64,000 nt of DNA from Sphingomonas nostoxanthinifaciens (GCF_019930585.1 NZ_CP082839.1:3530001-3594000), one strand, 5' to 3'; shown: positions 54,138 through 62,421, numbered from the stretch's first letter. The notes: generated by a model not told the origin, from the letters alone. Numbers and translations: made by a program.

Positions 54138-54986
54138 GTGTCGTTCAAGAAGATGGTGCTGGGGCTCGTCGGCCTCCTCGCGGCGGCCCCTTTATTGGCG
54201 CAGGCCACCGGCCCGCAAGGCTATGCCGAGCCGCGCTTTCGCGGCCATTCCGAGACCGGCGAAGCCGCGCCGCCGCCGCGTGACCCCGCCAACATTCTCA
54301 ACATGCAGCTTTCGACTGGGGGCACGGTCTCGATCCTGCTGCGGCCGGACAAGGCGCCGCTCTCGGTCGAGCGGCTGAAGATGCTGATCAACCGCCATTT
54401 CTATGACGGGCTGACCTTCCATCGCGTGATCGAAGGCTTCATGGCGCAGGGCGGCGACCCCAAGGGCACCGGCGAGGGCGGGTCGGACCTGCCCAACCTG
54501 AAGGCCGAATTCAATGACCTGCCGCACGTGCGCGGCGCGATGGCGATGGCGCGCGCGAGCCAGCCCGACAGCGCCAACAGCCAGTTCTACATCATGCTCT
54601 CGCCCAATCTGGAGCTCGACAACCGTTATACCGTGGTCGGCCGCGTGATCGCCGGCATGGCCTATGTCGACCTGCTCGAGAAAGGCGAGCCGCCGGCGCA
54701 CCCGTCCAAGGTGATCCGCGCCTATATCGGCGCGCCGCCCGCCAATCCCGCGACCGGTCCGGTGGCGGATGCCGCCACCTCGGCCGCCGCCAGCGCCGCC
54801 GCGAACCAGGCGGCGCAGGCCTCGCTCGCCGCGTCCGATGCCGCCAAGGCCGCGCAGGCGGGCGATGCCGCCACCGCCGGCGAGCGCGCCAATGCCGCGC
54901 AATCCGCTGCCCAAAGCGCGGCGCAGGCCGCGGGCGACGCCGCCGAGGCGGCCGGCCCCACGCAGAAACGGAAGCGCCCGCGCTAA
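54138..54986 (+). CDS. Cyclophilin-type peptidyl-prolyl isomerase with long alanine-rich tail
   Basis: 282 residues from GTG, with an exported N-terminus (signal to about ALLAQA). The cyclophilin domain (about 55-205) has FYDGLTFHRVIEGFMAQGG, MARASQPDSANSQFYIM and NRYTVVGRVIAGM. After about residue 200 there is a roughly 80-residue Ala/Gln-rich tail (ASAAANQAAQASLAASDAAK and similar) ending in the basic QKRKRPR. The tail is predicted helical or disordered and is unusual for the family. Periplasmic folding catalyst. Confidence 0.92.
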   Translation: MSFKKMVLGLVGLLAAAPLLAQATGPQGYAEPRFRGHSETGEAAPPPRDPANILNMQLSTGGTVSILLRPDKAPLSVERLKMLINRHFYDGLTFHRVIEGFMAQGGDPKGTGEGGSDLPNLKAEFNDLPHVRGAMAMARASQPDSANSQFYIMLSPNLELDNRYTVVGRVIAGMAYVDLLEKGEPPAHPSKVIRAYIGAPPANPATGPVADAATSAAASAAANQAAQASLAASDAAKAAQAGDAATAGERANAAQSAAQSAAQAAGDAAEAAGPTQKRKRPR

Positions 54987-54998
54987 AGGCGCCTCCGC

Positions 54999-56024
54999 AT
55001 GCGCGTCGACCTCTTCGACTTCACGCTTCCGCCCGAGCGCATCGCGCTCCGCCCCGCCGCCCCGCGTGACAGCGCCCGGCTGCTCCACGTCGCAGGCGCG
55101 ACGCTGGCCGACCATGTCGTGCGCGACCTGCCCGATCTGCTGCGTGCCGGCGACATGCTGGTGTTCAACGACACGCGCGTCATCCCTGCGCAGCTCGAGG
55201 GCCGGCGCGGCGAGGCGCGCATCGGCGCGACCTTGCACAAGCGCGAGGGGCCGCGCGCATGGACCGCGTTCGTGCGCAACGCCAAGCGCGTGCGCGTCGG
55301 CGACCGGATCGAGTTCGACGCGGATGTGAGCGCGATCGCCGCCGCGCGCCACGCCGACGGCTCGCTGCTGCTCGAATTTGCCGGCGACGAGCCGGTCGAA
55401 CTGCTGCTGGAGCGCGCCGGCCGCATGCCGCTGCCGCCTTATATCGCCGCCAAGCGCCCGACCGACGCGCGCGACGCCGACGATTACCAGACGATGTTCG
55501 CGCGCGAGGCCGGCGCGGTCGCCGCACCGACCGCCGCGCTGCACTTCACGCCCGATCTGATGGCGGCATTGGCAGCACGCGGCGTCGAGCATGCGACGCT
55601 GACCTTGCATGTCGGCGCGGGCACCTTCCTGCCGGTCAAGGCCGACGACACCGACGCGCACGCCATGCACGCCGAATGGGGCCGCATCGACCCCGCCACC
55701 GCCGAACGCCTGAACGCCGTCCGCGCGCGCGGCGGCCGCCTGATCGCGGTCGGCACCACCAGCCTGCGCCTGATCGAGAGCGCCGCCGATGCCGACGGCA
55801 TGATCCACCCGTTCGAGGGTGACACCGCGATCTTCATCACCCCCGGCTACCGCTTCCGCGGCATCGACGGCCTCCTCACCAACTTCCACCTCCCCCGCTC
55901 GACCCTGTTCATGCTGGTCTCGGCACTGATGGGCATCGATCGGATGAAGGCGGCTTATGCTTATGCCATCGAGAATGGCTATCGGTTCTACTCCTACGGG
56001 GATGCGTCGCTCCTACTTCCGTAA
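54999..56024 (+). CDS. queA: S-adenosylmethionine:tRNA ribosyltransferase-isomerase QueA
   Basis: 341 residues with [18 protein letters not shown] at the start, [15 protein letters not shown] near 50, and [19 protein letters not shown] near 205, then [18 protein letters not shown] near 295. It makes epoxyqueuosine in tRNA. The last 40 codons are a near-exact duplicate of 61143-61262; the differences are all synonymous, and this copy uses rarer codons (CTA, CTT, TAT) near the end, which suggests the end was supplied by an integrated element. The usual partner tgt is not downstream. Confidence 0.96.
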   Translation: MRVDLFDFTLPPERIALRPAAPRDSARLLHVAGATLADHVVRDLPDLLRAGDMLVFNDTRVIPAQLEGRRGEARIGATLHKREGPRAWTAFVRNAKRVRVGDRIEFDADVSAIAAARHADGSLLLEFAGDEPVELLLERAGRMPLPPYIAAKRPTDARDADDYQTMFAREAGAVAAPTAALHFTPDLMAALAARGVEHATLTLHVGAGTFLPVKADDTDAHAMHAEWGRIDPATAERLNAVRARGGRLIAVGTTSLRLIESAADADGMIHPFEGDTAIFITPGYRFRGIDGLLTNFHLPRSTLFMLVSALMGIDRMKAAYAYAIENGYRFYSYGDASLLLP

Positions 56025-56064
56025 AGGGCTTTCCGGTGGGTGGCTGGTGGGATCCTTACGGAAG
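55905..56064 (+). repeat. Left attachment-like direct repeat (queA 3' end plus hairpin)
   Basis: Codons 303 to stop of queA (120 bases), and the following hairpin CTTCCGTAAAGG ... CCTTACGGAAG, match 61143-61290. 111 of the 120 coding bases are identical, and the nine changes fall in eight codons with no amino-acid change. This fits an element that integrated at the 3' end of queA and restored it. Confidence 0.75.
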
Positions 56065-56130
56065 GCTCGGCCGACAGGACATCGCGTTCGTAATGCGGGG
56101 GCCAGGCGTTCGAGTCACCTAGGCGCACCA
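56064..56130 (+). tRNA. Degenerate tRNA-Thr(CGU)-like sequence
   Basis: GCGTTCGTAATGCGGGGGCC carries the anticodon loop TTCGTAA (anticodon CGT at 56089-56091) typical of tRNA-Thr; next AGGCGTTCGAGTCACCT forms a T-arm and AGGCGCACCA the 3' end with CCA. The 5' half is weak: no partner for AGGCGC upstream, a D-arm in pieces (GGCTCGGCC), one T-stem mismatch, and one base short in the acceptor. It looks like a decayed tRNA copy, perhaps a past integration site. Confidence 0.5.
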
Positions 56131-56257
56131 TCCACCTAGAGGCACATAACACAGGAAAACCGGGCAGCGTCCGGTAAAAGCCCCCTCGCGTGGGAAGCGC
56201 GCTTGGGTCCAGCGTGGGGCGCTTTTGGTAGTGACGTGCTCCCCATTTCTCCTCCAG

Positions 56258-57130
56258 TCATAACTGGAGTCCGGGGTCATCATCGTGCCCATGTGGGCGG
56301 GGTTGCACAACCCGCTTGGCAGCATCGGCGGGCGTCAGCCCGCCTATCCCGCTATGCGGTCGCACATGGTTGTAGTCGTCGCGCCAGCTGCTCAACACCG
56401 AGCGGGCGTGGCTCAACGACGCGAACAGCGTCTCGTTCAGACATTCGTCGCGCAAGCGACCATTAAAGCTCTCGACGTAGCCGTTTTGCTGCGGCTTGCC
56501 CGGCGCGATGTAATGCCACTCGATCTGCCGGTCCTGCGCCCAGCGCAGGATCGCCAGGCTCGTCAGTTCGGTCCCGTTATCGCTGACGATCATTAGCGGC
56601 CTGCCGCGCACCGCGATGATCGCGTCCAGCTCCCGTGCGACCCGAGCGCCCGACAGCGACGTGTCAACCGCCAGCGCGAGGCTCTCGCGCGTGAAGTCGT
56701 CGACGACGGCGAGGATGCGGATACGCCGGCTGCACACCAGCGTGTCGCTCACAAAGTCCAGGCTCCATCGCTGGTTCGGGCCTTGCGGTAGCGTCACCGG
56801 TGCCCGCGTGCCCATCGCTCGCTTGCGACCACGCCGTCTGCGCACCCGTAGATTCTCCTCGCGATACAGCCGCAGCAGCTTCTTGTGGTTCATGACCAGA
56901 CCCTCGCGCGCCAGCATGATCCCCAGCCGCCGGTAGCCGAAGCGCCGACGTTCGAGCGCGATCTCGCGAAGACGCGACCGCAGGTCGCCATCATCACCAC
57001 GCCGATGCGCATAGCGCATCGACGACCGATCCACGCTGAGGATGGCGCAGGCCCGACGCTCGCTGATACCGAAGGCCTGCCGAACATCTTCGACAGCCCT
57101 CCGGCGAGCGGCAGGCCTCACCAGTTTTTT
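56258..57130 (-). CDS. IS3-family transposase OrfB (DDE integrase core)
   Basis: About 290 residues after the frameshift. HTH_21 region ([20 protein letters not shown]), then the rve catalytic core with Asp in [10 protein letters not shown], Asp in [10 protein letters not shown] and Glu in [17 protein letters not shown], the DDE triad. All three acidic residues are present, so it looks active. The frame opens at 57304 but is entered from OrfA by -1 slippage on A6C (57130-57124). Confidence 0.93.
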   Translation of the reverse strand, partial: KKLVRPAARRRAVEDVRQAFGISERRACAILSVDRSSMRYAHRRGDDGDLRSRLREIALERRRFGYRRLGIMLAREGLVMNHKKLLRLYREENLRVRRRRGRKRAMGTRAPVTLPQGPNQRWSLDFVSDTLVCSRRIRILAVVDDFTRESLALAVDTSLSGARVARELDAIIAVRGRPLMIVSDNGTELTSLAILRWAQDRQIEWHYIAPGKPQQNGYVESFNGRLRDECLNETLFASLSHARSVLSSWRDDYNHVRPHSGIGGLTPADAAKRVVQPRPHGHDDDPGLQL

Positions 57131-57384
57131 GAGGCAACCTCCTTCAGCACCGCATTGTCGAGCATCGCATCGGCCAACAGCCGCTTCAGCCGCGCGTTCT
57201 CGTCCTCCAGCACCTTCAGCTTGCGCGCCTGCGACACGTCCATGCCGCCATAGGTCGCCTTCCATTTGTAGAAGGTCGCGCTGCTCACGCCGTGTTTGCG
57301 GCACACGTCCGCGGTCGACGATCCAGCTTCCTGCTCACGCAGGAGCCCTATGATCTGCTCCTCGCTAAACCTGCTGCGCTTCAT
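57118..57384 (-). CDS. IS3-family transposase OrfA
   Basis: 88 residues from ATG 57384 ([20 protein letters not shown]). A helix-turn-helix ([19 protein letters not shown]) and a leucine-zipper-like segment ([20 protein letters not shown]). It ends SKNW just past the A AAA AAC slippery site that lets ribosomes shift -1 into OrfB. Confidence 0.92.
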   Translation of the reverse strand: MKRSRFSEEQIIGLLREQEAGSSTADVCRKHGVSSATFYKWKATYGGMDVSQARKLKVLEDENARLKRLLADAMLDNAVLKEVASKNW

Positions 57385-57454
57385 CTCCGTCCTCCTCAAT
57401 GAAGGACTCTAGCTCAAAATGGAGGAGTTTCAGGGGAGCACGTCAGTAGCCTTT

Positions 57455-57483
57455 TTGGACCAGGTCTGCCCGCACTCTAAACG
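57455..57483 (+). promoter_or_regulatory. Candidate promoter of the wHTH-TIR-RES operon
   Basis: TTGGAC (57455-57460) and TAAACG (57478-57483) with a 17-base spacer, then a ribosome site (GGGGAAGAC) before the GTG at 57501. The insertion sequence ends only 9 bases upstream of the -35 box, so native upstream sites may be displaced. Confidence 0.35.
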
Positions 57484-57500
57484 ACGACCGCGGGGAAGAC

Positions 57501-58022
57501 GTGAGCAAATATGATTATTTGAGCCCGCTCGCACAGAAGCTCGGCGCGTGGATGGCGCGCCAATGCGTTGACGGCTTGCCAGCTCATGTCGATGAGGGCC
57601 TCGCAAATGCTTTCCCGGATGTCGAAGTCAAGCAGATCAAGCTGGCTCTGGCGGAGCTGAAGGCTGACGGACTCGTCGAGCTGAACAGCGCAATCAATCG
57701 CGCGATGCCGTCCGTGCGCACGACGTTTGCACTTTTCGTCGCGGCCGATCCCGCGATCACTGGGCACGATCCCAGAAAGGATGCCGTCCTGCTGGCGCGG
57801 ATGATGATCGAGAACTCCAAGCTGGAAAATATTCGTGAGCTGGAGGCGGCGGCGGATTGGCCGCGCCGGCGTTTCAATCCTGCGGTCGGGCTGCTGGTGC
57901 CGCTGTTTCCACAAAACCGGATGCGCACGCCGCTCCAGAACGACTATCCCGTGCTCGGCTTCATTGTCGGTGACGACGAGATCGTGTCGCTCCGCCGCTT
58001 CGTCCAGAGCCACACCCGATGA
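57501..58022 (+). CDS. Tandem winged-helix protein of the TIR/RES operon (gene 1)
   Basis: 173 residues from GTG, with GGGGAAGAC as ribosome site. No family recognised, but it reads as two winged-helix-like units: about 12-65 (VKQIKLALAELKADGLVEL is a recognition helix plus wing) and 85-170 (DAVLLARMMIEN, ELEAAADWPRRRFNPAVGLL). The second half aligns with the C-terminus of the next protein: DP..DAV.LA, EL.A..DW, RR.N.A, then F...DE...RFV.S near the end (roughly a quarter identical by eye). It overlaps gene 2 by ATGA. It may be a sensor, adaptor or repressor for the TIR and RES effectors. Confidence 0.8.
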   Translation: MSKYDYLSPLAQKLGAWMARQCVDGLPAHVDEGLANAFPDVEVKQIKLALAELKADGLVELNSAINRAMPSVRTTFALFVAADPAITGHDPRKDAVLLARMMIENSKLENIRELEAAADWPRRRFNPAVGLLVPLFPQNRMRTPLQNDYPVLGFIVGDDEIVSLRRFVQSHTR

Positions 58023-59263
58023 TCAAGATCACCCACAACGGCCGACCCTTCGACGTCGACCGCTTCGCGCAAGAGCTGCAAGCGCACGCCATGGAACTCG
58101 CCATGGCCGCGATCGAGACGAAAGCCCGTGGCGCCGCAGGCTCCATCGTCGATCCGGAAACCGGCAAGCATGCGGTCGTCTTCGTCGACCGCCTTCCCGG
58201 TCACCGGGTAGGGATCCGAACGAGCGGCTCGCCAGCCTTCGCACGGCTCTTGGAAAAGCGGCTCGGGGTCGACCCCGGCGACGTCAGTGTAATGGGAGTG
58301 GATAAGATGGTGGCAGAGCCGCGTGTGTATCTGGCTCACGCGAGCGAGGACAAGGCGATGGTCCGGCCGATCGCCGAATATCTCATGGCCAACGGTATCG
58401 AGACCTGGTTCGACGAATGGGAGATCGACCACGGCGACAGCCTTCGCCAGAAAATGGAGGAGGGTCTCGGCGACATGACCCATTTCGTGGTCATCCTGAC
58501 ACCGACATCGATCACCAAGCCTTGGGTTGCGCGTGAGATCGACGTTGGTCTCGTTGGGCTCGTCGGGGGCAAGAACCGCATGGTGCCCCTGCGGGTCGAC
58601 GTCGATGTCGGGCAGCTATCACCCTTTCTCCAGACGCTTCTGTGCGAAGCGATCGATCCGACCTCCGACGTGCAACTGGCCGCTCTCGTCGACCGGCTGC
58701 ATGGCGTCAGCCGCAAGCCCGCGCTCGGCGCAAAGCCCAAGCATGTCATCACCGTGCCCGAGGGCCTGGAAGGCTGGTCACCCGCTGCGGTAGCAATCGC
58801 GCAGCATCTCGCGCAGACAAGCGAGCACGCCGTCAGTTTCGATCCGCACACCCAGCCTGAAGACATCAGGGCAGCAACCGGGCTTTCGGCGGTCGACGTT
58901 CGCCTCGGCATCCTCGATCTACGCGATGCCGGCATGCTGTGGCAGAGCGAGCATGGCGATCTGTCGGTCGCGCCGCTTGGACCGCTGTTCGTCGAGTTTG
59001 ACGCGAGCGTGATGCCGTTCGATCCGGCCGTCGACGCGGTCACCTTGGCTAACCGCCTTGTCAGCGACGATGTCGAAGATGCGAATACAGAAGAATTGGC
59101 GGCGAAGCTCGACTGGAAGCCTCGCCGGATGAACAGCGCCATCGCTTATCTCGAGCGCGCCGGTGCCATCGAGACAGTCGGCGCACTCGCATCGGACCCT
59201 TGGCGCGCCGTGTTCCTAAGCAACGGCGACGAAACCCTCCGCTTCGTGCGCAGCCAGGCTTGA
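58019..59263 (+). CDS. TIR-domain protein with C-terminal winged-helix module (gene 2)
   Basis: 414 residues. Residues 1-98 are an uncharacterised alpha/beta domain. The TIR domain spans about 101-195: VYLAHASEDKAMV (beta-A), GIETWFDEWEIDHGDSL (BB-loop region), FVVILTPTSITKPWVAREI with the putative catalytic Glu173 in the position of SARM1 Glu642 (W-V-x-x-E), then NRMVPLRVD. Residues about 245-414 are two winged-helix units homologous to gene 1. TIR domains of this kind cleave NAD+ or make signalling nucleotides when phage infection is sensed. No membrane segment. Stop is 3 bases before gene 3. Confidence 0.9.
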   Translation: MIKITHNGRPFDVDRFAQELQAHAMELAMAAIETKARGAAGSIVDPETGKHAVVFVDRLPGHRVGIRTSGSPAFARLLEKRLGVDPGDVSVMGVDKMVAEPRVYLAHASEDKAMVRPIAEYLMANGIETWFDEWEIDHGDSLRQKMEEGLGDMTHFVVILTPTSITKPWVAREIDVGLVGLVGGKNRMVPLRVDVDVGQLSPFLQTLLCEAIDPTSDVQLAALVDRLHGVSRKPALGAKPKHVITVPEGLEGWSPAAVAIAQHLAQTSEHAVSFDPHTQPEDIRAATGLSAVDVRLGILDLRDAGMLWQSEHGDLSVAPLGPLFVEFDASVMPFDPAVDAVTLANRLVSDDVEDANTEELAAKLDWKPRRMNSAIAYLERAGAIETVGALASDPWRAVFLSNGDETLRFVRSQA

Positions 59264-59266
59264 CCA

Positions 59267-60724
59267 ATGGCCGACGACAACGAGGAGCGCGTCGTCTGCG
59301 CCGACTGCGTTGGTGAAGCCTATCTCAAGGCCGAGATCGAAACGACCGGCGAGGAACGTGAATGCTCGTTCTGCGGCTTTGACGGGTCGGTCGTCAACGT
59401 CGTCGATCTGGCCGGGTGGGTGAGCAGCGCTTTCGAGGCGCACTATATCCGGACCTCCGATCAACCGGACGCTTTCCAATCCGCGATGCTTGGCGACCGC
59501 GAGAGCGGCTACGAATGGGAGCGCGACGGTGAGCCGGTCCTTGAGGCGATCCAGGGTGCGGCCTCGATCGAGCAGGAGGTGGCGCAGGAAATCCTCGACA
59601 TCCTCGCTGATGAGCATGGCGACTGGGATTCAGCCATGGCCGGCGAGGAATGCGAGTTCGATCCCGAAAGCTATTATGAGCGCAAAGGCCCGAACGATAT
59701 CGAGTTTCAGCTTGAATGGCGCAATCTGGAACGGTCGCTGAAAGGCGAGACGCGGTTCTTCAACAAGGTCGCCGAGAGCCTCCTCGATCGCATCTTCACC
59801 GGCATCGAGGGCTTTCGCACGCGCGACGGGCGGCGCGTGATCCGCCATGCCGGGCCGCTCACCGAACTCGAACAGTTCAGTCGCGCCCGCGTGTTTCATT
59901 CGGACAACAGGCTCGGCGCCGCGCTCGAGCGTCCTGACCGTGAGCTCGGACCGCCGCCGAGCGCCGTAGCGCTCGGCGGCCGAATGAACGCGCGCGGCGT
60001 CTCACTGTTCTACGGCGCCACCCATGCAGACGCGGCCTTGTCGGAGGTTAGGCCGCCCGTCGGCAGCCGCGTGCTAGTCGGAAAATTCAATGTCATACGG
60101 CCGCTGCGTCTCCTCGACATTGATGCGCTTCGCTCCGTCTATGTGGAGGGAAGCGTCTTCGACCCGACCTATATGGCGCGTCTGGAACTGGCGAAGTTCA
60201 TGGAAAGTCTTAGCGCCCGCATGACGATGCCGGTCATGCCAGATGACGAGCCGACCGAATATCTGATCACCCAAGTCATAGCCGACTATCTGGCGGCAAA
60301 GCGCGACCTCAACCTCGACGGCCTCCTCTATCCATCCGTACAGCAGCGGGGCGATCACCAGAATGTCGTCCTGTTCAGGCGCGCATCGCGGGTCAGAAAC
60401 ATCGACCTCCCCCCGGGCTCGGAAGTGTCGGCGATGCTGGGATCCTTCGACGAGGATGGACCGTCACCAGATTACTGGGTGTCTGAGAGCGTGCCTCCGC
60501 CCGAGCCGCCAAAGCCGGCCCCAGGCGGGCAATTCTGGCCTGCCACTTATCTCGACCCCTTCGCCGATCCGGGCGACGTTCGCGAGCCGGCCCTGGCGGT
60601 CGTCATGAATGCGCTCCAGGTTCATCATGTCGAATCCATCAAGTTTCGCACGGACACGTTCGATGTCCGCCGCCACCGGACCGAGAAGCGGCCCTCGAAA
60701 CTCCGCGGCGCACAGGATTTTTGA
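59267..60724 (+). CDS. HEPN/RES N-terminal plus RES-domain protein (gene 3)
   Basis: 485 residues. A zinc ribbon CxxC-x18-CxxC (CADC at 11-14, CSFC at 33-36) opens the protein. Residues about 45-200 match the HEPN/RES N-terminal type (helical, GWVSSAFEAHYIRTSDQ). A RES domain spans about 205-385: the Arg (GGRMNARGVSLFYGAT), Glu (ALSEVRPP, about 260) and Ser (LYPSVQQRGDHQNVVLF, about 357) that name the family are all present. RES toxins degrade NAD+ (phosphorolysis). The end (about 400-485) is Pro-rich then basic. This is a second, unrelated NAD+-consuming fold next to the TIR gene. Confidence 0.88.
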   Translation: MADDNEERVVCADCVGEAYLKAEIETTGEERECSFCGFDGSVVNVVDLAGWVSSAFEAHYIRTSDQPDAFQSAMLGDRESGYEWERDGEPVLEAIQGAASIEQEVAQEILDILADEHGDWDSAMAGEECEFDPESYYERKGPNDIEFQLEWRNLERSLKGETRFFNKVAESLLDRIFTGIEGFRTRDGRRVIRHAGPLTELEQFSRARVFHSDNRLGAALERPDRELGPPPSAVALGGRMNARGVSLFYGATHADAALSEVRPPVGSRVLVGKFNVIRPLRLLDIDALRSVYVEGSVFDPTYMARLELAKFMESLSARMTMPVMPDDEPTEYLITQVIADYLAAKRDLNLDGLLYPSVQQRGDHQNVVLFRRASRVRNIDLPPGSEVSAMLGSFDEDGPSPDYWVSESVPPPEPPKPAPGGQFWPATYLDPFADPGDVREPALAVVMNALQVHHVESIKFRTDTFDVRRHRTEKRPSKLRGAQDF

Positions 60725-61142
60725 CGTCTGACCTAAGCACCAGCGCTGCGTCGTTCTAAAGACCGTCGTTCCGGCTGTCGCCGTTCGTTCAACGCGCCCT
60801 GAGCGGCCTGACGCAATCCGAATGACCGCTCTTCTCAGGTTACGACGTTCGCGCCGCCAGAAGCGAACGACCGACTGTGTTCGAAAGCGGCCGGGCGACG
60901 TCTGTGTGTCGGATCTTGGCGCACACCATCGCCCTATGATCCGGTAAGATCGGAAGGCGATCTAGTGGCAGACGGTAGGTCAAAATTGCCTGCCGAATTG
61001 GGCCAAAGCAGCTTTGCCTCGAAACGGCGTTAGAAAGTGGGATGGCCGCAGATGGGAGGCTCATGGAACCATCCCACCACAGCTGCCCAAACTACTAATA
61101 AGCAGCTCATTTTAAACGAAAAATCGGAGCCATCAGCTAAAT
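60725..61142. other. 418-base non-coding stretch of the island with a perfect hairpin
   Basis: Small open frames here have no gene-like character. GTGGGATGG (61037-61045) and CCATCCCAC (61069-61077) form a perfect 9-bp stem around a 23-base loop, followed by an A/T-richer part (ACTACTAATAAGCAGCTCATTTTAAACG, shown only in part) just before the right repeat. It may end the operon. Confidence 0.5.
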
Positions 61143-61290
61143 CTGTTCATGCTGGTCTCGGCACTGATGGGCATCGACCGGATGAAAGCGGCTTACGCTT
61201 ATGCCATCGAGAATGGCTACCGGTTCTACTCCTACGGGGATGCCTCGCTGCTCTTGCCGTAAAGGGCTTTCGGTGGGAGCCTTACGGAGC
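61143..61290 (+). pseudogene. queA: Right attachment-like repeat: orphan queA 3' end
   Basis: 39 codons plus stop of queA ([10 protein letters not shown]...to...DASLLLP) without any upstream part, then the same CCGTAAAGG...CCTTACGG hairpin as after queA. It uses GAC/AAA/TAC/GCC/CTG/CTC/TTG where queA uses GAT/AAG/TAT/GCG/CTC/CTA/CTT, with the same amino acids. It is most simply the displaced original end of queA at the right junction of the inserted island. Confidence 0.8.
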
Positions 61291-61419
61291 GCGTCTTCAT
61301 GGGAGACCGAAGCGGTGACGATGCGGCAGCGACGGGCGTTATCATTCGCTTGGCTGCGTCCGTGAACGGGTAAATTTCAGCGTCAGGAGATCGGATCCGA
61401 TCAACTGGCCCCCCGATGG

Positions 61420-62421
61420 TTACGCATCCGCCGCCGCGTCGGCGATCGCCGTGACGGCCCTCATCCGTATCGCCTCGGCCGGCATCATCAGATTGATCAT
61501 CACTTCGTCGGTGCCGTAGGCGTCGGCGAGCGCACGCAACTGTGCGACGACGGAGGCGGCCGTGCCCGAGATCAGTCTGCCGCGATTGCGCGCGCGCACG
61601 GCGACTTCGTCATTGCTCCAGCGATGCTCGCGCGTCGTCTCGATCGATGGCACCCGGTCGAACGGCCGGGCGCTTTCGGCATGCGCCAGCCAGAGGTGAA
61701 ACGCGTCCGCATAAGCGGCGGCCTCGGCCTCGGTCTCGCCGACCGCCACAAACACCGCGACGATCACCGTCGCCCGCTCGGAAAAAACGGTCGGGCAGAA
61801 CGCCGCGCGATACGCCGCGCAGGCGCGTGCGCCGCGTGCAGTCGGGTTGATGAAATGCGCGAAGGTGAAGCCGAGCCCCGCCTGTGCCGCAAATTCGGCG
61901 GTCCCGCCCGACGCGCCGAGGACGAAGGGCTGCGGCGGTTCGGCAGTTTCGGGCAACGCCTTCATCCCGGCGTAAGCAGAGCCGGGCGGGTGGTGGCCGG
62001 TGAGGAATCCCAACAGATCGGCGACCTTCTGTGGATAGGGACGCTGCTCGCGCTTCTCGTCGTTGAGCGCCAGCGTCGTGCGCTGGTCGCCGCCCGGCGC
62101 ACGGCCGAAGCCGAGATCGATCCGCCCCGGGAACAGCGCCTCGAGCAGCTGGTAATTCTCGGCGATCTTGAGGCTGCTGTAATTGGGCAGCAGCACGCCA
62201 CCCGAGCCGACACGGATGTGCGCGGTCGCCGAGGCGATGCGCGCCATCAATATCTCGGGGCAGTTGCTCGCCGTGGCGGCGATGCCGTGATGTTCAGAAA
62301 CCCAGTAGCGCGCAAAGCCGCACGCTTCGGCGTGCTGCGCCAGCCGCACGGTCGATGCAAAGGCATCGGTGGCGGTCAGGCCCTCGTCCACCGGGGAATA
62401 ATCCAGGATGCTCAGTCTCAC
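61420..62421 (-). CDS. Luciferase-like (LLM class) flavin monooxygenase
   Basis: 333 residues: LSILDYSPVDEGLTATDAFA at the start, RYWVSEHHGIAATASNCPEI near 38, VLLPNYSSLKIAENYQLLEALFPGRIDLGFGRAPG near 76 as in the bacterial-luciferase-like MsnO8 family. FMN-dependent oxidation of an unknown substrate. First gene outside the island on its right; the flavin enzyme at 62967 lies upstream on the same strand. Confidence 0.92.
   Translation of the reverse strand: MRLSILDYSPVDEGLTATDAFASTVRLAQHAEACGFARYWVSEHHGIAATASNCPEILMARIASATAHIRVGSGGVLLPNYSSLKIAENYQLLEALFPGRIDLGFGRAPGGDQRTTLALNDEKREQRPYPQKVADLLGFLTGHHPPGSAYAGMKALPETAEPPQPFVLGASGGTAEFAAQAGLGFTFAHFINPTARGARACAAYRAAFCPTVFSERATVIVAVFVAVGETEAEAAAYADAFHLWLAHAESARPFDRVPSIETTREHRWSNDEVAVRARNRGRLISGTAASVVAQLRALADAYGTDEVMINLMMPAEAIRMRAVTAIADAAADA

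Larger units (their letters stand above)
56232..57445 (-). mobile_element. IS3-family insertion sequence, complete
   Basis: 1,214 bases bounded by perfect 13-base terminal inverted repeats (TGACGTGCTCCCC at 56232, GGGGAGCACGTCA to 57445) and flanked by the 4-base target duplication GTAG on both sides. Two orfs with a -1 slippery site encode the transposase. A 4-bp duplication is typical of the IS407 group. It lies 55 bases before the TIR operon and is read away from it. Confidence 0.92.

Noticed and set aside
56285..57353. Several plus-strand frames within the insertion sequence
   Set aside because: Shadows of OrfA/OrfB, whose DDE motifs are clear.
60840..61318. Small frames (74 and 93 codons) after the RES gene
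   Set aside because: No ribosome site, odd composition, and the 93-codon one runs through the orphan queA end out of frame.
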